Shown: positions 33,354 to 42,232 of the stretch, in pieces | Layout: each line of letters starts with the position of its first letter | How positions within the stretch are numbered: the stretch's first letter is position 1 | DNA from: Paludibacteraceae bacterium | GTDB lineage: Bacteria > Bacteroidota > Bacteroidia > Bacteroidales > Paludibacteraceae | Length of the DNA stretch: 64,000 nucleotides | Assembly: GCA_024401495.1 (NCBI GenBank) | Contig: JAKSKW010000005.1 | Location: 41,228-105,227 of the forward strand | Direction of reading: 5' to 3' | Position numbers and translations under genes: made by a program | The notes under the pieces: generated by a model | Told to the model about the DNA's origin: nothing | Databases searched by the model: none | The model's input: only the letters and a program-made list of their open reading frames with translations

Positions 33354-34094
33354 TCAATGGACATCTATGCCATCAAAGTATATTTCGGAAATGGCAGTGT
33401 CGTCGTATTTGTCTCCTTTGTAGACGTCGAGAATCTCAAACTTCAATTCCCAGTCTGAGGCATTGCTGTCAAACTCACCAGTCTCCACATTTCTGTAATT
33501 GCCAAGCGTTCCGATTTTGAATCTCTGTTCTCCCATAATGTCTTTCAACTCAAGAATGGCAACTGCTTTATTGTTATAGTAGACCTTCAACCTCTTTACT
33601 CGTGAATTATTTTGGAATGCGGATTGACTCTTTACGTATCCATTTACCACGATGATTTCTGTGATTCTTGGTGCATAAACGTCGAATTTATATTTGAGGT
33701 ATTCTCCAATACCATAACCTTTGACACCTTCCACCCAAGCATTCTTATAGTTAAGGTCGTGGGCATTTTTGCCTTCGTAATTAATTTCCCCATTGTTTTT
33801 TAAGCAACTTGATGCTTCGACAGAAGATGGTCCACCTCCACAATACCAACTGCAACCTCCTCCGTGGACTTGCCAAAAAGACTCTTTTGTTTCGTCCAAA
33901 ACAAGAGCTTCTTCTTTTGTGAATACTACCTTATCTTTGTAATCCGAAAGTTTTTTAATCGCAGAATCAAACAATTTGCTACTCTTCTCGAAATCAATCT
34001 CCTTGATGGATTTCGGTTGAAACACAGGAGTCTCAGCCAAGATATTTGTAAAGGAAGATAGGAGGAATGCAAGTATATATAAATTACGGTTCAT
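33354..34094 (-). CDS. Exported protein with NADase-type glycan-binding domain
   Basis: 246 residues. Signal peptide at 1-21 (LYILAFLLSSFTNILAE). After a helical stretch (30-70) comes WQVHGGGCSWYCGGGPSSVEASSCL and a discoidin-like beta domain (about 105-245) with LKYKFDVYAPRITEIIVVNGY and VKRLKVYYNNK. This arrangement is typical of proteins annotated as NADase-type glycan-binding domain. It probably binds sugars at the surface or periplasm; there is no catalytic domain. Confidence 0.75.
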   Translation of the reverse strand: MNRNLYILAFLLSSFTNILAETPVFQPKSIKEIDFEKSSKLFDSAIKKLSDYKDKVVFTKEEALVLDETKESFWQVHGGGCSWYCGGGPSSVEASSCLKNNGEINYEGKNAHDLNYKNAWVEGVKGYGIGEYLKYKFDVYAPRITEIIVVNGYVKSQSAFQNNSRVKRLKVYYNNKAVAILELKDIMGEQRFKIGTLGNYRNVETGEFDSNASDWELKFEILDVYKGDKYDDTAISEIYFDGIDVH

Positions 34095-34123
34095 TATGAT
34101 TCTTTTAATATAATTCTAAAACA

Positions 34124-34150
34124 AAAAGGCGAGCCTTTCGACTCGCTTTT
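34124..34150. terminator. Terminator near outer-membrane gene
   Basis: GGCGAGCC/... CTCGC hairpin with A-rich and T-rich flanks on both sides, so it can act for the minus-strand barrel gene at 34174. Confidence 0.7.
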
Positions 34151-34173
34151 ATTTTTTTTGTATGGATTTCAGA

Positions 34174-34941
34174 TTAGAACTTGAAACCAACGAAGATACG
34201 GAAGTTGTTTCTTCTGTAAGTAGTAACAACGTCACCTAGGAAGTTTGAAAGATAATCATCATCATCGTCCTCCTCGAACCAGTCCATTGAAGTCAACTTA
34301 GCGTAGTTGTACTCAATACCTGCCTGGAATACCTTGTAACGGAATGCTGCACCGAAGTAGTAAGAAGCACCGAACTCAGCATCTGTGTCGTCGATATCAA
34401 AACCAAGTGAACTTGCGAAAGGCTTGATCTGCTTCTCCAAATTCTCATCCTCCATGTGCATTGTCTGGAATGTCATAGATGGACCTACGCTGATGAATGC
34501 GTCGATAGCCATATCATCGTTCATGTAGTAAGTACCAACGATACCTGGCATCAAGAAGTCAGCCTTGACTGTTGTTCCGTTTAGCATATCTACACCGTTC
34601 AAAGCGATCTTAGACTTTCCGAATGACATATCCAACCAACGAGCAGTGATACCAATACCGAACTTACCTGGCTGAGCAACGTACCAACGGTTGTCCATGC
34701 TCAAACCGAACAATGGAGTGTTCTTTCTCTCCATACCTGGAACCTTAAGATCGTCGTCGTTACCCTCTACTGGTACACCGTTGATTGTAACGTCATCTGC
34801 AAACTCTCTGTCTCCGAACTTGTCACCGCAGATACCTACAGTAAGTTTCAAACCGAAGCCGTTGTCGTCGTCCTGATCGATAGCGTAAGAAGCTGTTGCC
34901 ATGCTGAACAAAGCAGCAATTGAAAGTAAAAATTTCTTCAT
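34174..34941 (-). CDS. Outer-membrane beta-barrel protein
   Basis: 255 residues from the ATG at 34941 (MKKFLLSIAALFSMATASYA), a clean signal peptide; the longer frame to 34983 is rejected. The rest is alternating beta strands with acidic loops (DQDDDN, EEDDDDDY) and a C-terminal FRIFVGFKF ending in Phe, so an 8-stranded OmpW/OmpX-size barrel is likely. No specific function is visible. Confidence 0.8.
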   Translation of the reverse strand: MKKFLLSIAALFSMATASYAIDQDDDNGFGLKLTVGICGDKFGDREFADDVTINGVPVEGNDDDLKVPGMERKNTPLFGLSMDNRWYVAQPGKFGIGITARWLDMSFGKSKIALNGVDMLNGTTVKADFLMPGIVGTYYMNDDMAIDAFISVGPSMTFQTMHMEDENLEKQIKPFASSLGFDIDDTDAEFGASYYFGAAFRYKVFQAGIEYNYAKLTSMDWFEEDDDDDYLSNFLGDVVTTYRRNNFRIFVGFKF

Positions 34942-35190
34942 TTTAATAAATAAAAATGTACTCCGTATAATTAATAATATCACGTTAGGAAGTGGAGTAT
35001 GAACCTTCCGTCGTGACTGGGTGCAAAATTATATTGTTTTTTGCTACTAAAATGTTGAAAAAGTTATTTTTTAGGGATGAATCACCAAATTTTATGATAT
35101 TTAACATAATTTCGGCAAATACAGGCGTTTCATTGAAGAATCAACAATCGAACGATATGTCCAATTGGAATGTCGAAAAAGTATAAATAA

Positions 35191-35224
35191 AAAATGAGCC
35201 AATCCATAAACGAATTGGCTCACT
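35191..35224 (-). terminator. Phosphofructokinase gene terminator
   Basis: GAGCCAATCC (from 35196) against GAATTGGCTC with one mismatch, six-T tail on the minus strand. Confidence 0.85.
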
Positions 35225-35244
35225 CTTTATTATAGTGTCTAAAC

Positions 35245-36567
35245 TTATTTCATTTCCAATGGCTGTCCTGTGGCTTCGACGACACTCCACCAGAATTCAC
35301 CTTCCAAGTTGACTTTCTTACGCTGTGCTGTGGCAGCTTCGATTGGCAACAATGTGAATGAACCGTTCCAGTATCCGACTACGAAGTCTGTACGTCCTGC
35401 CATTGCGGCGTGAACAGCGTTGTGAGTCAACTGCTCGCAGAACTTACTGTCGTTAGCGTTTGCAGGGATACTGCGGATGATATAACTTGGGTCGATATAC
35501 TTGACGCTGATAGGAATATCCTTCTTCTTGAAATAGTCAGTGATCTGGTTTTTCATGAATACACCGATATCCTCGTGAAGTACGTTTCCTGAAGCATCCT
35601 TCTTACGCTCTCCCTGGAAGAACTGCTGTCCTGCACCCTCTGCTACGACAACTACAGCGTGCTTCTTACGCTCCAAACGCTTCTCCAATAGATTCAAGAA
35701 TCCATTCTGAGTCTCAGGATTGTCCAAATCGAAGTCCATTTCTGGAATCAAACAGAAGTTTACATCTGGCACTGCCAAAGCCACGTTAGCAGCGATGAAT
35801 CCAGAGTCACGTCCCATCAACTTAATCAAAGCGACACCGTTGATTGCTCCCTTAGCCTCGTAGTGAGCGTTAAGGATAATTGGTTGAGCTGCAGTGAAGG
35901 CAGACTCGAATCCGAATGACTTCTCAATCAAGTTGATGTCATTGTCGATTGTCTTTGGCACACCAGCCACAGAAATCTTCAATCCACGTTTCTCAATCTC
36001 CTTGTGAATGCCGTGAGCTCCCTTAAGGGTACCGTCGCCACCAACACAGAATAGGATATTGATATTATTTCTTTCAAGAGTGTCGACGATGACCTCGTAT
36101 GGCTGATCTCCACGTGAGGAAGCCAACATACTACCACCATCCTTATGGATATCATCCACCAACTCTGGAGTCAAATTGATGAATGGAATGTGCATGTCAG
36201 GGTTGAAACCAGCGTAACCATACTGGATACCTACGATGTTTGTCACACCGTAACGGTTCCACAAGTGTGTGACCAAACCACGGATCACGTTGTTAAGACC
36301 TGGGCACAAACCTCCGCAAGTCACAATCGCAACCTTAGTCTTTGCTGGCTCGAAATATAAAAGTTCCTTAGGTCCGGGTTTTTCGAATGATACCAAGTCT
36401 TCTCCATTCTTAATAGAAGACATCACATCCTGCAAAGAAGAAGAGTAAAGCACGCGCTCGCCATCCTCAACGAAATCGTAGATGCCATCACCTTTTACCT
36501 TAGACAAGTGGAGTGGAGTCTTGATCTTGCACTCTCCTAGTGTTTTTATCGTAAAATTCATGTCCAT
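35245..36567 (-). CDS. pfkA: 6-phosphofructokinase, group-B type
   Basis: 440 residues, much longer than E. coli PfkA (320), as in the TP0108-like group. TCGGLCPGLNNVIR (83-96) binds nucleotide. GGDGT (176-180) carries Gly where PPi-dependent enzymes have Asp, and PKTIDND (204-210) carries Lys as in PPi and plant-type enzymes. The G+K combination goes with ATP use in plant and trypanosome enzymes, so ATP is the predicted donor. -7 box TAAATTTG on the minus strand 36599-36592. It stands alone with its own terminator. Confidence 0.9.
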   Translation of the reverse strand: MDMNFTIKTLGECKIKTPLHLSKVKGDGIYDFVEDGERVLYSSSLQDVMSSIKNGEDLVSFEKPGPKELLYFEPAKTKVAIVTCGGLCPGLNNVIRGLVTHLWNRYGVTNIVGIQYGYAGFNPDMHIPFINLTPELVDDIHKDGGSMLASSRGDQPYEVIVDTLERNNINILFCVGGDGTLKGAHGIHKEIEKRGLKISVAGVPKTIDNDINLIEKSFGFESAFTAAQPIILNAHYEAKGAINGVALIKLMGRDSGFIAANVALAVPDVNFCLIPEMDFDLDNPETQNGFLNLLEKRLERKKHAVVVVAEGAGQQFFQGERKKDASGNVLHEDIGVFMKNQITDYFKKKDIPISVKYIDPSYIIRSIPANANDSKFCEQLTHNAVHAAMAGRTDFVVGYWNGSFTLLPIEAATAQRKKVNLEGEFWWSVVEATGQPLEMK

Positions 36568-36800
36568 AGTTCAACCTATTTTAGTTTGCTACAAATTTAG
36601 TCTTTTTCGCAATTAGAGAGCAAAAAAAAGTATGAAATTTATATTTCATTTTAAGTTAGTTACGGATTGAAAGGAGATAATGCGCGATTTAGCAATCTAT
36701 AATTTAATTTGTAAGAAGAAAAATTAGTGTTGGATTCCCAATGTGCCCGAAAGTTCATTCCATTTTGCATTTATAATTTCGCATTTAGAATTTCATTTGT

Positions 36801-36808
36801 TATCTTTG
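36801..36808 (+). promoter_or_regulatory. -7 box for mlaE operon
   Basis: TATCTTTG, 28 bp before the mlaE ATG, with a TTTC in the -33 area. Confidence 0.5.
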
Positions 36809-36835
36809 CCGAAAAGAACTAATTTTCGAAAATCT

Positions 36836-37576
36836 ATGAATGCCATTGAAAGGGTAGGCGATTATAGCAGATTGATGTGGAAAACATTCAGAAAACCAGA
36901 CAATTGGAAGATGTTTGGTAAGCAGTATGTGCGTGAACTCCACAAGCAGGGTATCAACTCGTTACCGATTGTATGTATTATTTCTGTGTTTATCGGTGCG
37001 GTGATCTGTATTCAGATGAGAATCAATACGGAGAGTCCGTTCCTTCCGTCGCAGCTTACGGGTTATGCCACTCGTGAGACTATGATCCTGGAGTTTTCTT
37101 CTGCGATTTTGTGTTTGATTCTTGCTGGTAAGGTGGGATCTAATATTGCGTCGGAGATCGGAACAATGAGAATCACGGAGCAGATCGACGCGATGGATAT
37201 TATGGGTGTTAATTCTGCTAACTATTTGATTTTGCCTAAAATATTGGCATTCGTTACGATGATTCCTTGTCTTGTTACATTCAGTATCACCACTGGATTG
37301 CTTGGCGGTTTCGGAGTGGCTTTGTTCACAGAGATGATCACTCCGATGGAGTATGAGCAGGGTATCCAATATTCGTTCTTGCCATATAGTGTCCAGTATT
37401 CTATAGAGAAGAGTGTGGTGTTCGCGTTTATCGTGACTTCCATAGCTTCCTATTATGGCTATACTGTAAAAGGTGGAGCCCGTGAGGTGGGTAAAGCAAG
37501 TACGAACGCTGTTGTGAACAGTAGTGTGATTATCTTGTTGTTCGACGTGATGCTTACAAAATTGTTGTTGTCCTAA
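36836..37576 (+). CDS. mlaE: MlaE-family ABC permease
   Basis: 246 residues from the ATG at 36836 (MNAIERVGDYSRLMWKTF). The open frame starts at 36743, but that region is promoter. Five or six membrane helices, with ETMILEFSSAILCLILAGKVGSNIASEIGTM as the characteristic MlaE stretch and an EQIDAM coupling helix. It is part of the system moving phospholipids between inner and outer membranes. mlaF follows by 11 bp; the substrate-binding MlaD gene is not in this operon. Confidence 0.93.
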   Translation: MNAIERVGDYSRLMWKTFRKPDNWKMFGKQYVRELHKQGINSLPIVCIISVFIGAVICIQMRINTESPFLPSQLTGYATRETMILEFSSAILCLILAGKVGSNIASEIGTMRITEQIDAMDIMGVNSANYLILPKILAFVTMIPCLVTFSITTGLLGGFGVALFTEMITPMEYEQGIQYSFLPYSVQYSIEKSVVFAFIVTSIASYYGYTVKGGAREVGKASTNAVVNSSVIILLFDVMLTKLLLS

Positions 37577-37587
37577 AAAGTTGCAAT

Positions 37588-38352
37588 ATGATTGAGGTTA
37601 AAAATGTAAACAAATCGTTTGATGGCAAACAGGTGCTTTTCGACATCTCTGCCAATCTGCTTGATGGACACGCCAATTTGATTATCGGTCAGAGTGGTAG
37701 CGGTAAGACTGTGCTTATGAAGTCTGTCGCTGGAATACATCGTATCGACAGTGGTGAGATTCTTTACGACGGAAGAAATATCTCGAAGATGACGTCGCAT
37801 GAGCTTAACCTGTTGCGACGCGAGATCGGCATGCTTTTCCAGGGTTCTGCTTTGTTCGACTCCCTTACAGTGATGGAGAATGTGATGTTCCCATTGCGTA
37901 TGTTTTCAAATATGAGTGACGACGAGAAGGTTGAAAGAGCACGTTTCTGCTTGGAAAGAGTTGATCTTCTTCGTGCTGTGGATCTTTATCCGTCTGAGAT
38001 AAGTGGTGGTATGCAGAAGAGAGCTGCTATTGCGAGGGCTATCGTGTTGAATCCTAAATATTTGTTCTGCGATGAGCCAAACTCAGGTCTTGATCCAAAG
38101 ACATCTTTGCTTATCGACCGTTTGATTCTTGAAATCACTCACGAATACAATATCACTACGATTATCAATACTCATGATATGAACTCTGTTATGGAGATTG
38201 GTGAGAATATCATCTTCATCAACAAAGGCCACAAGAGTTGGCAGGGTAACAATACAGAGATCTATGATACCGGAAATGAGGATTTGGAAAACCTTATCTT
38301 TGCTTCTGAGTTGTATAAGAAAATTAAAAAGGCCCACCAGATGGGTATCTAA
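37588..38352 (+). CDS. mlaF: MlaF-family ABC ATPase
   Basis: 254 residues. Walker A GQSGSGKT (34-41), Q-loop FQGSALFDSLTVMENV, signature SGGMQKRAA, Walker B YLFCDEPNSGLDP and H-loop INTHDM. It powers the MlaE permease. The next gene starts 2 bp after its stop. Confidence 0.95.
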   Translation: MIEVKNVNKSFDGKQVLFDISANLLDGHANLIIGQSGSGKTVLMKSVAGIHRIDSGEILYDGRNISKMTSHELNLLRREIGMLFQGSALFDSLTVMENVMFPLRMFSNMSDDEKVERARFCLERVDLLRAVDLYPSEISGGMQKRAAIARAIVLNPKYLFCDEPNSGLDPKTSLLIDRLILEITHEYNITTIINTHDMNSVMEIGENIIFINKGHKSWQGNNTEIYDTGNEDLENLIFASELYKKIKKAHQMGI

Positions 38353-38354
38353 GC

Positions 38355-38714
38355 ATGGGATTTTTCAGTAAACCAGAAATACGTCAGTTCAACTATACTC
38401 CTCGCTACTGGGATCCTCGTAAGGAGGAGATGGAGCAGCGTAGAGCTCGAATCCGCAAACAGTTGCAGGAGGAGAAGGAACGTGCTATGCAGGAAGATAG
38501 AGTTGATTTCGATGATGACACAGAGTTTAAGCCTAGAACTTCGGAATCTTCTGAAAATGAGGAACGAACTCCCCATCGCACCACTTTGCAACACGGCTTC
38601 CTACGTGAGCAGAGACGCTCTTCGTCTGGCAGTGACAATAAGATGATGAAGGTGCTAGTTATTTCTGGAGTTGTATTGGCTGCATACCTAATCCTTAAAA
38701 AATTCGGATTCTAA
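38355..38714 (+). CDS. Small C-tail-anchored membrane protein
   Basis: 119 residues. The N-terminus FSKPEIRQFNYTPRYWDPRKEEMEQ is followed by a charged helix and an acidic linker. One hydrophobic helix at about 98-114 (VLVISGVVLAAYLILKKFGF) ends the chain. It lies between mlaF and mutL with 2- and 5-bp gaps. The role is unknown; tight operon membership is the only clue. Confidence 0.8.
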   Translation: MGFFSKPEIRQFNYTPRYWDPRKEEMEQRRARIRKQLQEEKERAMQEDRVDFDDDTEFKPRTSESSENEERTPHRTTLQHGFLREQRRSSSGSDNKMMKVLVISGVVLAAYLILKKFGF

Positions 38715-38719
38715 CGACT

Positions 38720-40660
38720 ATGGACGATATAATACATTTGCTTCCGGACACGGTTGCCGACCAGATTGCTGCAGGTGAGGTTGTGCAGCAGCCAAGTTCG
38801 GTGATTAAGGAGTTGGTGGAGAATTCCATCGACGCCGGTGCTACGGAGATTCGTGTCATAGTGAAGGATGCCGGCCGCACGTTGATCCAGGTGGTCGACA
38901 ACGGTAAAGGTATGAGTGAACAGGATGCCGCAGTGGCTTTCCAGCGTCACGCTACATCTAAAATTCGTTCGGTGGAGGATTTGAGTGTCCTTTGCACGAT
39001 GGGTTTCCGTGGTGAGGCATTGGCAAGTATCGCGGCTGTCGGACATGTTGAACTGCGCACCAGACGTGAGGTGGATGAACTTGGAACTCAGGTCTTGATT
39101 TCAGGTGGAACCATCGAAGCTATAAACAAAGTGTCATGCCCGGTCGGAGCCAATTTCGCAGTCAGAGACCTATTTTATAATGTGCCTGCTCGACGCAAGT
39201 TCTTGAAAAGCGACAATGTGGAGTTTGGCAACATCGAGCGTGATTTTATACGTATTGCTCTTGTCTATCCCGACGTCTTCTTCGAGCTTTATCATAATGA
39301 CAAACTATGCTATAGTTTGAATAAGAGCAATATACGTGAGAGAATTGGTAAGATTTTCGACAGTAAACTAAATAGCAAACTGCTTTCAATCAGCGCTGAC
39401 ACCACATATGGAAAAATCAGCGGATATGTCGGAACTCCTGAGACTGCAATCAAACGAAACAAGAAGCAGTATTTCTTCGTCAACGGACGATATATGGAGC
39501 ATCCATATTTCAGAAAGGCAGTGACAAGCGCTTATGATCGTCTGCTTCACGACGGTACATCTCCAAGTTTCTTCATCTATTTCGACGTCGATCCGCATCA
39601 GATAGATGTCAATGTCCATCCTACGAAAACAGAAATCAAATTTGCTGATGAGCAGGATCTGTACAAAGTGTTGACCGCTGTTGTCAGAGAGTCGCTGGGA
39701 AAGAGCAATATCTTCCCGACAATGGAGTTTGACATCAATGTCAACGACGCGTATGTGCCTGGTTTTGAACAGGCGTCAACGGAGATTCCTGATTTGAATA
39801 TTGATATGGAGTTTGATCCGTTTCAGGCATTCGGTTCGTCGTCGACTCCAAGCAAGCCACATTCAGTAGGTGGATCTTCAGGAGGAGGAAGCAGCTACAG
39901 ACCATTCAATCCGAATCCCAACGAATCAACGTTCGGCAATATTTACGACTATTTTGAGAATGCCGCACCAGAGATTCCGACTGGAGGTAATGCGATTGAT
40001 TATCATGATATTCCGTCTACATTAGATATTAAAGAAGGCCATAGTATAAATAATGGTTATAACGGATCATTATTGCAGTCGACGGATTTACATCCAGAGG
40101 TAAAAAACTGTTTCCAGATTGCAGGTCGCTACATCGTGGCTTCATCTGGAGATAATCTAATGTATATCGACCAGCGCAGAGCTCATATCCGTGTGCTTTA
40201 TGAGAAATTCATGGCTGAATTGAAGGATTCGCCAATTCCGTCGCAGAAAGTGATGTTCCGTCAGACACTTGAACTCTCGGCTGCACAAGCGGCGACGGTG
40301 GAGGATATCATGCCACAGTTGAATAATCTTGGCTACGATTTGCAGTTGATCACCCGTGACGTTTATGAGATACGTGGAGTGCCAGCTGACAAGACGAATG
40401 AAGATAATGTGGCGTCGTTGTTGGAAATCATCACGTCGATCTCGGAAGGAGAGATAGAGGAGGATTTCATGATGAACGACAAGGTGGCTCAGAGTATGGC
40501 GGAAAGCCAGGCTATACGCTACGGCAAAGAGATGAGCGCGGTGGAAATCAAACATTTGTGCGAGGCTCTTTTCGAATGTGAGAATTATAATTATACGCCA
40601 GACTGTAAACCAATCATCACAAGTATGTCGGCGGAAGAGATAAAGAAAAGACTAAATTAA
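38720..40660 (+). CDS. mutL: DNA mismatch repair protein MutL
   Basis: 646 residues. GHKL ATPase: ELVENSIDAGAT, DNGKGM, GFRGEALASI. The C-terminal dimerisation domain starts near 460. In MutLs with endonuclease activity this domain carries DQHAxxExxxxE; here the site reads DQRRAHIRVLYE, with His and Glu lost, so incision activity is not expected. Bacteroidetes MutLs from memory often read DQHRAH, so this is a further substitution. Residues 340-450 are a low-complexity linker (SSSTPSKPHSVGG...). It is fourth in the mla transcript. Confidence 0.95.
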   Translation: MDDIIHLLPDTVADQIAAGEVVQQPSSVIKELVENSIDAGATEIRVIVKDAGRTLIQVVDNGKGMSEQDAAVAFQRHATSKIRSVEDLSVLCTMGFRGEALASIAAVGHVELRTRREVDELGTQVLISGGTIEAINKVSCPVGANFAVRDLFYNVPARRKFLKSDNVEFGNIERDFIRIALVYPDVFFELYHNDKLCYSLNKSNIRERIGKIFDSKLNSKLLSISADTTYGKISGYVGTPETAIKRNKKQYFFVNGRYMEHPYFRKAVTSAYDRLLHDGTSPSFFIYFDVDPHQIDVNVHPTKTEIKFADEQDLYKVLTAVVRESLGKSNIFPTMEFDINVNDAYVPGFEQASTEIPDLNIDMEFDPFQAFGSSSTPSKPHSVGGSSGGGSSYRPFNPNPNESTFGNIYDYFENAAPEIPTGGNAIDYHDIPSTLDIKEGHSINNGYNGSLLQSTDLHPEVKNCFQIAGRYIVASSGDNLMYIDQRRAHIRVLYEKFMAELKDSPIPSQKVMFRQTLELSAAQAATVEDIMPQLNNLGYDLQLITRDVYEIRGVPADKTNEDNVASLLEIITSISEGEIEEDFMMNDKVAQSMAESQAIRYGKEMSAVEIKHLCEALFECENYNYTPDCKPIITSMSAEEIKKRLN

Positions 40661-40671
40661 TTTAAGATAAT

Positions 40672-42048
40672 ATGGAAGCAAAATCAACACCGGTATTGCT
40701 ACTTACTGGTTACCTAGGTAGCGGAAAGACAACTTTGGTAAACCATATATTGTCTAACAAACGTGGTATCAAATTCGCTGTTGTCGTAAACGACATCGGC
40801 GAGGTTAATATTGATGCCGACTTGATCCAGAAGGGTGGTATCGTCGACAAGAAAGATGACAGCCTTGTTGCATTGCAGAACGGATGTATCTGCTGCACTT
40901 TGAAGATGGATTTGGTAGAGCAGATCAACGAGATTCTTCAGCAGAAGAAGTTTGACTATATTGTGATTGAGGCAAGTGGTGTATGTGAGCCAGTTCCAAT
41001 CGCTCAGACACTTGTTTCGCTTCAGCAGATGAGCAGCAAGTACACTGGTAAAGAAGCTTGTTTCTTGGATAGCATCGTGACTGTGGTTGACGCACTTCGT
41101 TTGCAGAGCGAGTTTGAGTGTGGCGACGCGTTGAAGAGCAAGAGCCTTGATGAAGAGGATATTGAAAACCTTGTGATTCAGCAGATTGAGTTCTGTAATA
41201 TCATCTTGCTTAATAAGGCTTCTGAGGTTGAAAAATCAGAACTTGCACGTATCAAGGAGATTATCAAGACTCTTCAGCCATACGCAGAGATCATTGAGTG
41301 TGATTATGCCGACGTGGATTTGGATAAAATCATCAACACTGGACGATTCCAGATGGAGAAGGCTGCTATCTCAGCAGGTTGGATCAAGGAGTTGGAGCGT
41401 CCGTTGACAGAGGAGGAGAAGGCAGACGCAGAAGGCCATCACCATCATCATGACGAAGACGAAAACGAAGACCATGAGCATCATTGTCACCACCATCACC
41501 ACCACGACGAAGACGATGATGATCATGAGTGCCATTGCCATCACCACGATCATGAGCATGATGACGATGATCATGAGTGTGAACATCACCACCATCATCA
41601 CCACGAAGATGGCAAGGAGTGTGATGATCCGCACTGTTGCTGCCACCACCATCACCACCACGACGGAGGTGAGGTAGAGGAGTATGGAATCGGCACATTC
41701 GTCTACTACCGTCGACCTGCATTCAACCTTGACAAATTCGAGGCGTTCGTGTCGAAGAAGTGGGCAAAGAATATCATCCGTACTAAGGGAGTTTGCTACT
41801 TCAATGTCAATCCGGAGATGTCCTACTTGTTTGAGCAGGCTGGAGTTCAGAAGAAAGTCACAGAGGCAGGACAGTGGTTCTGCACAGCTCCAGAGGAAGA
41901 GTTGAAGGAGATTTTGGCAGAGAATCCAGAGATTTTGAACGATTGGGATGAGAAGTATGGCGACAAGATGCAGAAGATCGTGTTCATCGGACAGAAGATG
42001 GATAAGGAGAAGATCATCGCAGAGTTGGATGCCTGCTTGGAGAAATAA
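40672..42048 (+). CDS. CobW/COG0523 metal-chaperone GTPase with His-rich insert
   Basis: 458 residues. Walker A GYLGSGKTTL (13-22), metal-binding CxCC (C72, C74, C75 in NGCICCTL), then E-A-S-G and CobW C-terminal domain (about 340-458). Between them residues about 255-335 are dominated by His and Asp/Glu (clusters of up to seven His), which would bind Zn or Ni. Members deliver zinc or cobalt to target enzymes, often under zinc limitation. It lies 11 bp after mutL. The repeated CAC/CAT and GAC/GAA codons make mirrored open frames on other strands, which are not genes. Confidence 0.93.
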   Translation: MEAKSTPVLLLTGYLGSGKTTLVNHILSNKRGIKFAVVVNDIGEVNIDADLIQKGGIVDKKDDSLVALQNGCICCTLKMDLVEQINEILQQKKFDYIVIEASGVCEPVPIAQTLVSLQQMSSKYTGKEACFLDSIVTVVDALRLQSEFECGDALKSKSLDEEDIENLVIQQIEFCNIILLNKASEVEKSELARIKEIIKTLQPYAEIIECDYADVDLDKIINTGRFQMEKAAISAGWIKELERPLTEEEKADAEGHHHHHDEDENEDHEHHCHHHHHHDEDDDDHECHCHHHDHEHDDDDHECEHHHHHHHEDGKECDDPHCCCHHHHHHDGGEVEEYGIGTFVYYRRPAFNLDKFEAFVSKKWAKNIIRTKGVCYFNVNPEMSYLFEQAGVQKKVTEAGQWFCTAPEEELKEILAENPEILNDWDEKYGDKMQKIVFIGQKMDKEKIIAELDACLEK

Positions 42049-42076
42049 TTGAAATTTGTTTTGATTTAATGAGAAT

Positions 42077-42104
42077 CTCTCACCATTTGGTGGGAGGTTT
42101 TTTT
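42077..42104 (+). terminator. Terminator of mla-mutL-CobW transcript
   Basis: CTCTCACC / GGTGGGAG stem, loop ATTT, seven-T tail. Confidence 0.85.
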
Positions 42105-42117
42105 GTTGAATTTTGGA

Positions 42118-42216
42118 CTTTTGTGCCTTATGAAACATAAAATCAATATGTTTTTGTGCTTTGTAAAGCATGAAAATTTTAGTTTTTTGTGCTATATGAA
42201 GCATATAATGATTAAT
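42118..42216 (+). repeat. 33-bp tandem array (3 units) upstream of ATPase 2
   Basis: Units 42118-42150, 42151-42183 and 42184-42216 share TTTTGTGC ... TGAAGCAT-like cores. Each contains TGCT/AGCA dyad arms around TTTGTA or TATATG. The last unit overlaps the -7 box TAATTTTG (42213-42220) and the gene starts at 42233. The period is exactly 33 bp, as for the other two ATPases. Confidence 0.88.
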
Positions 42217-42232
42217 TTTGCGAAAAAAATAT

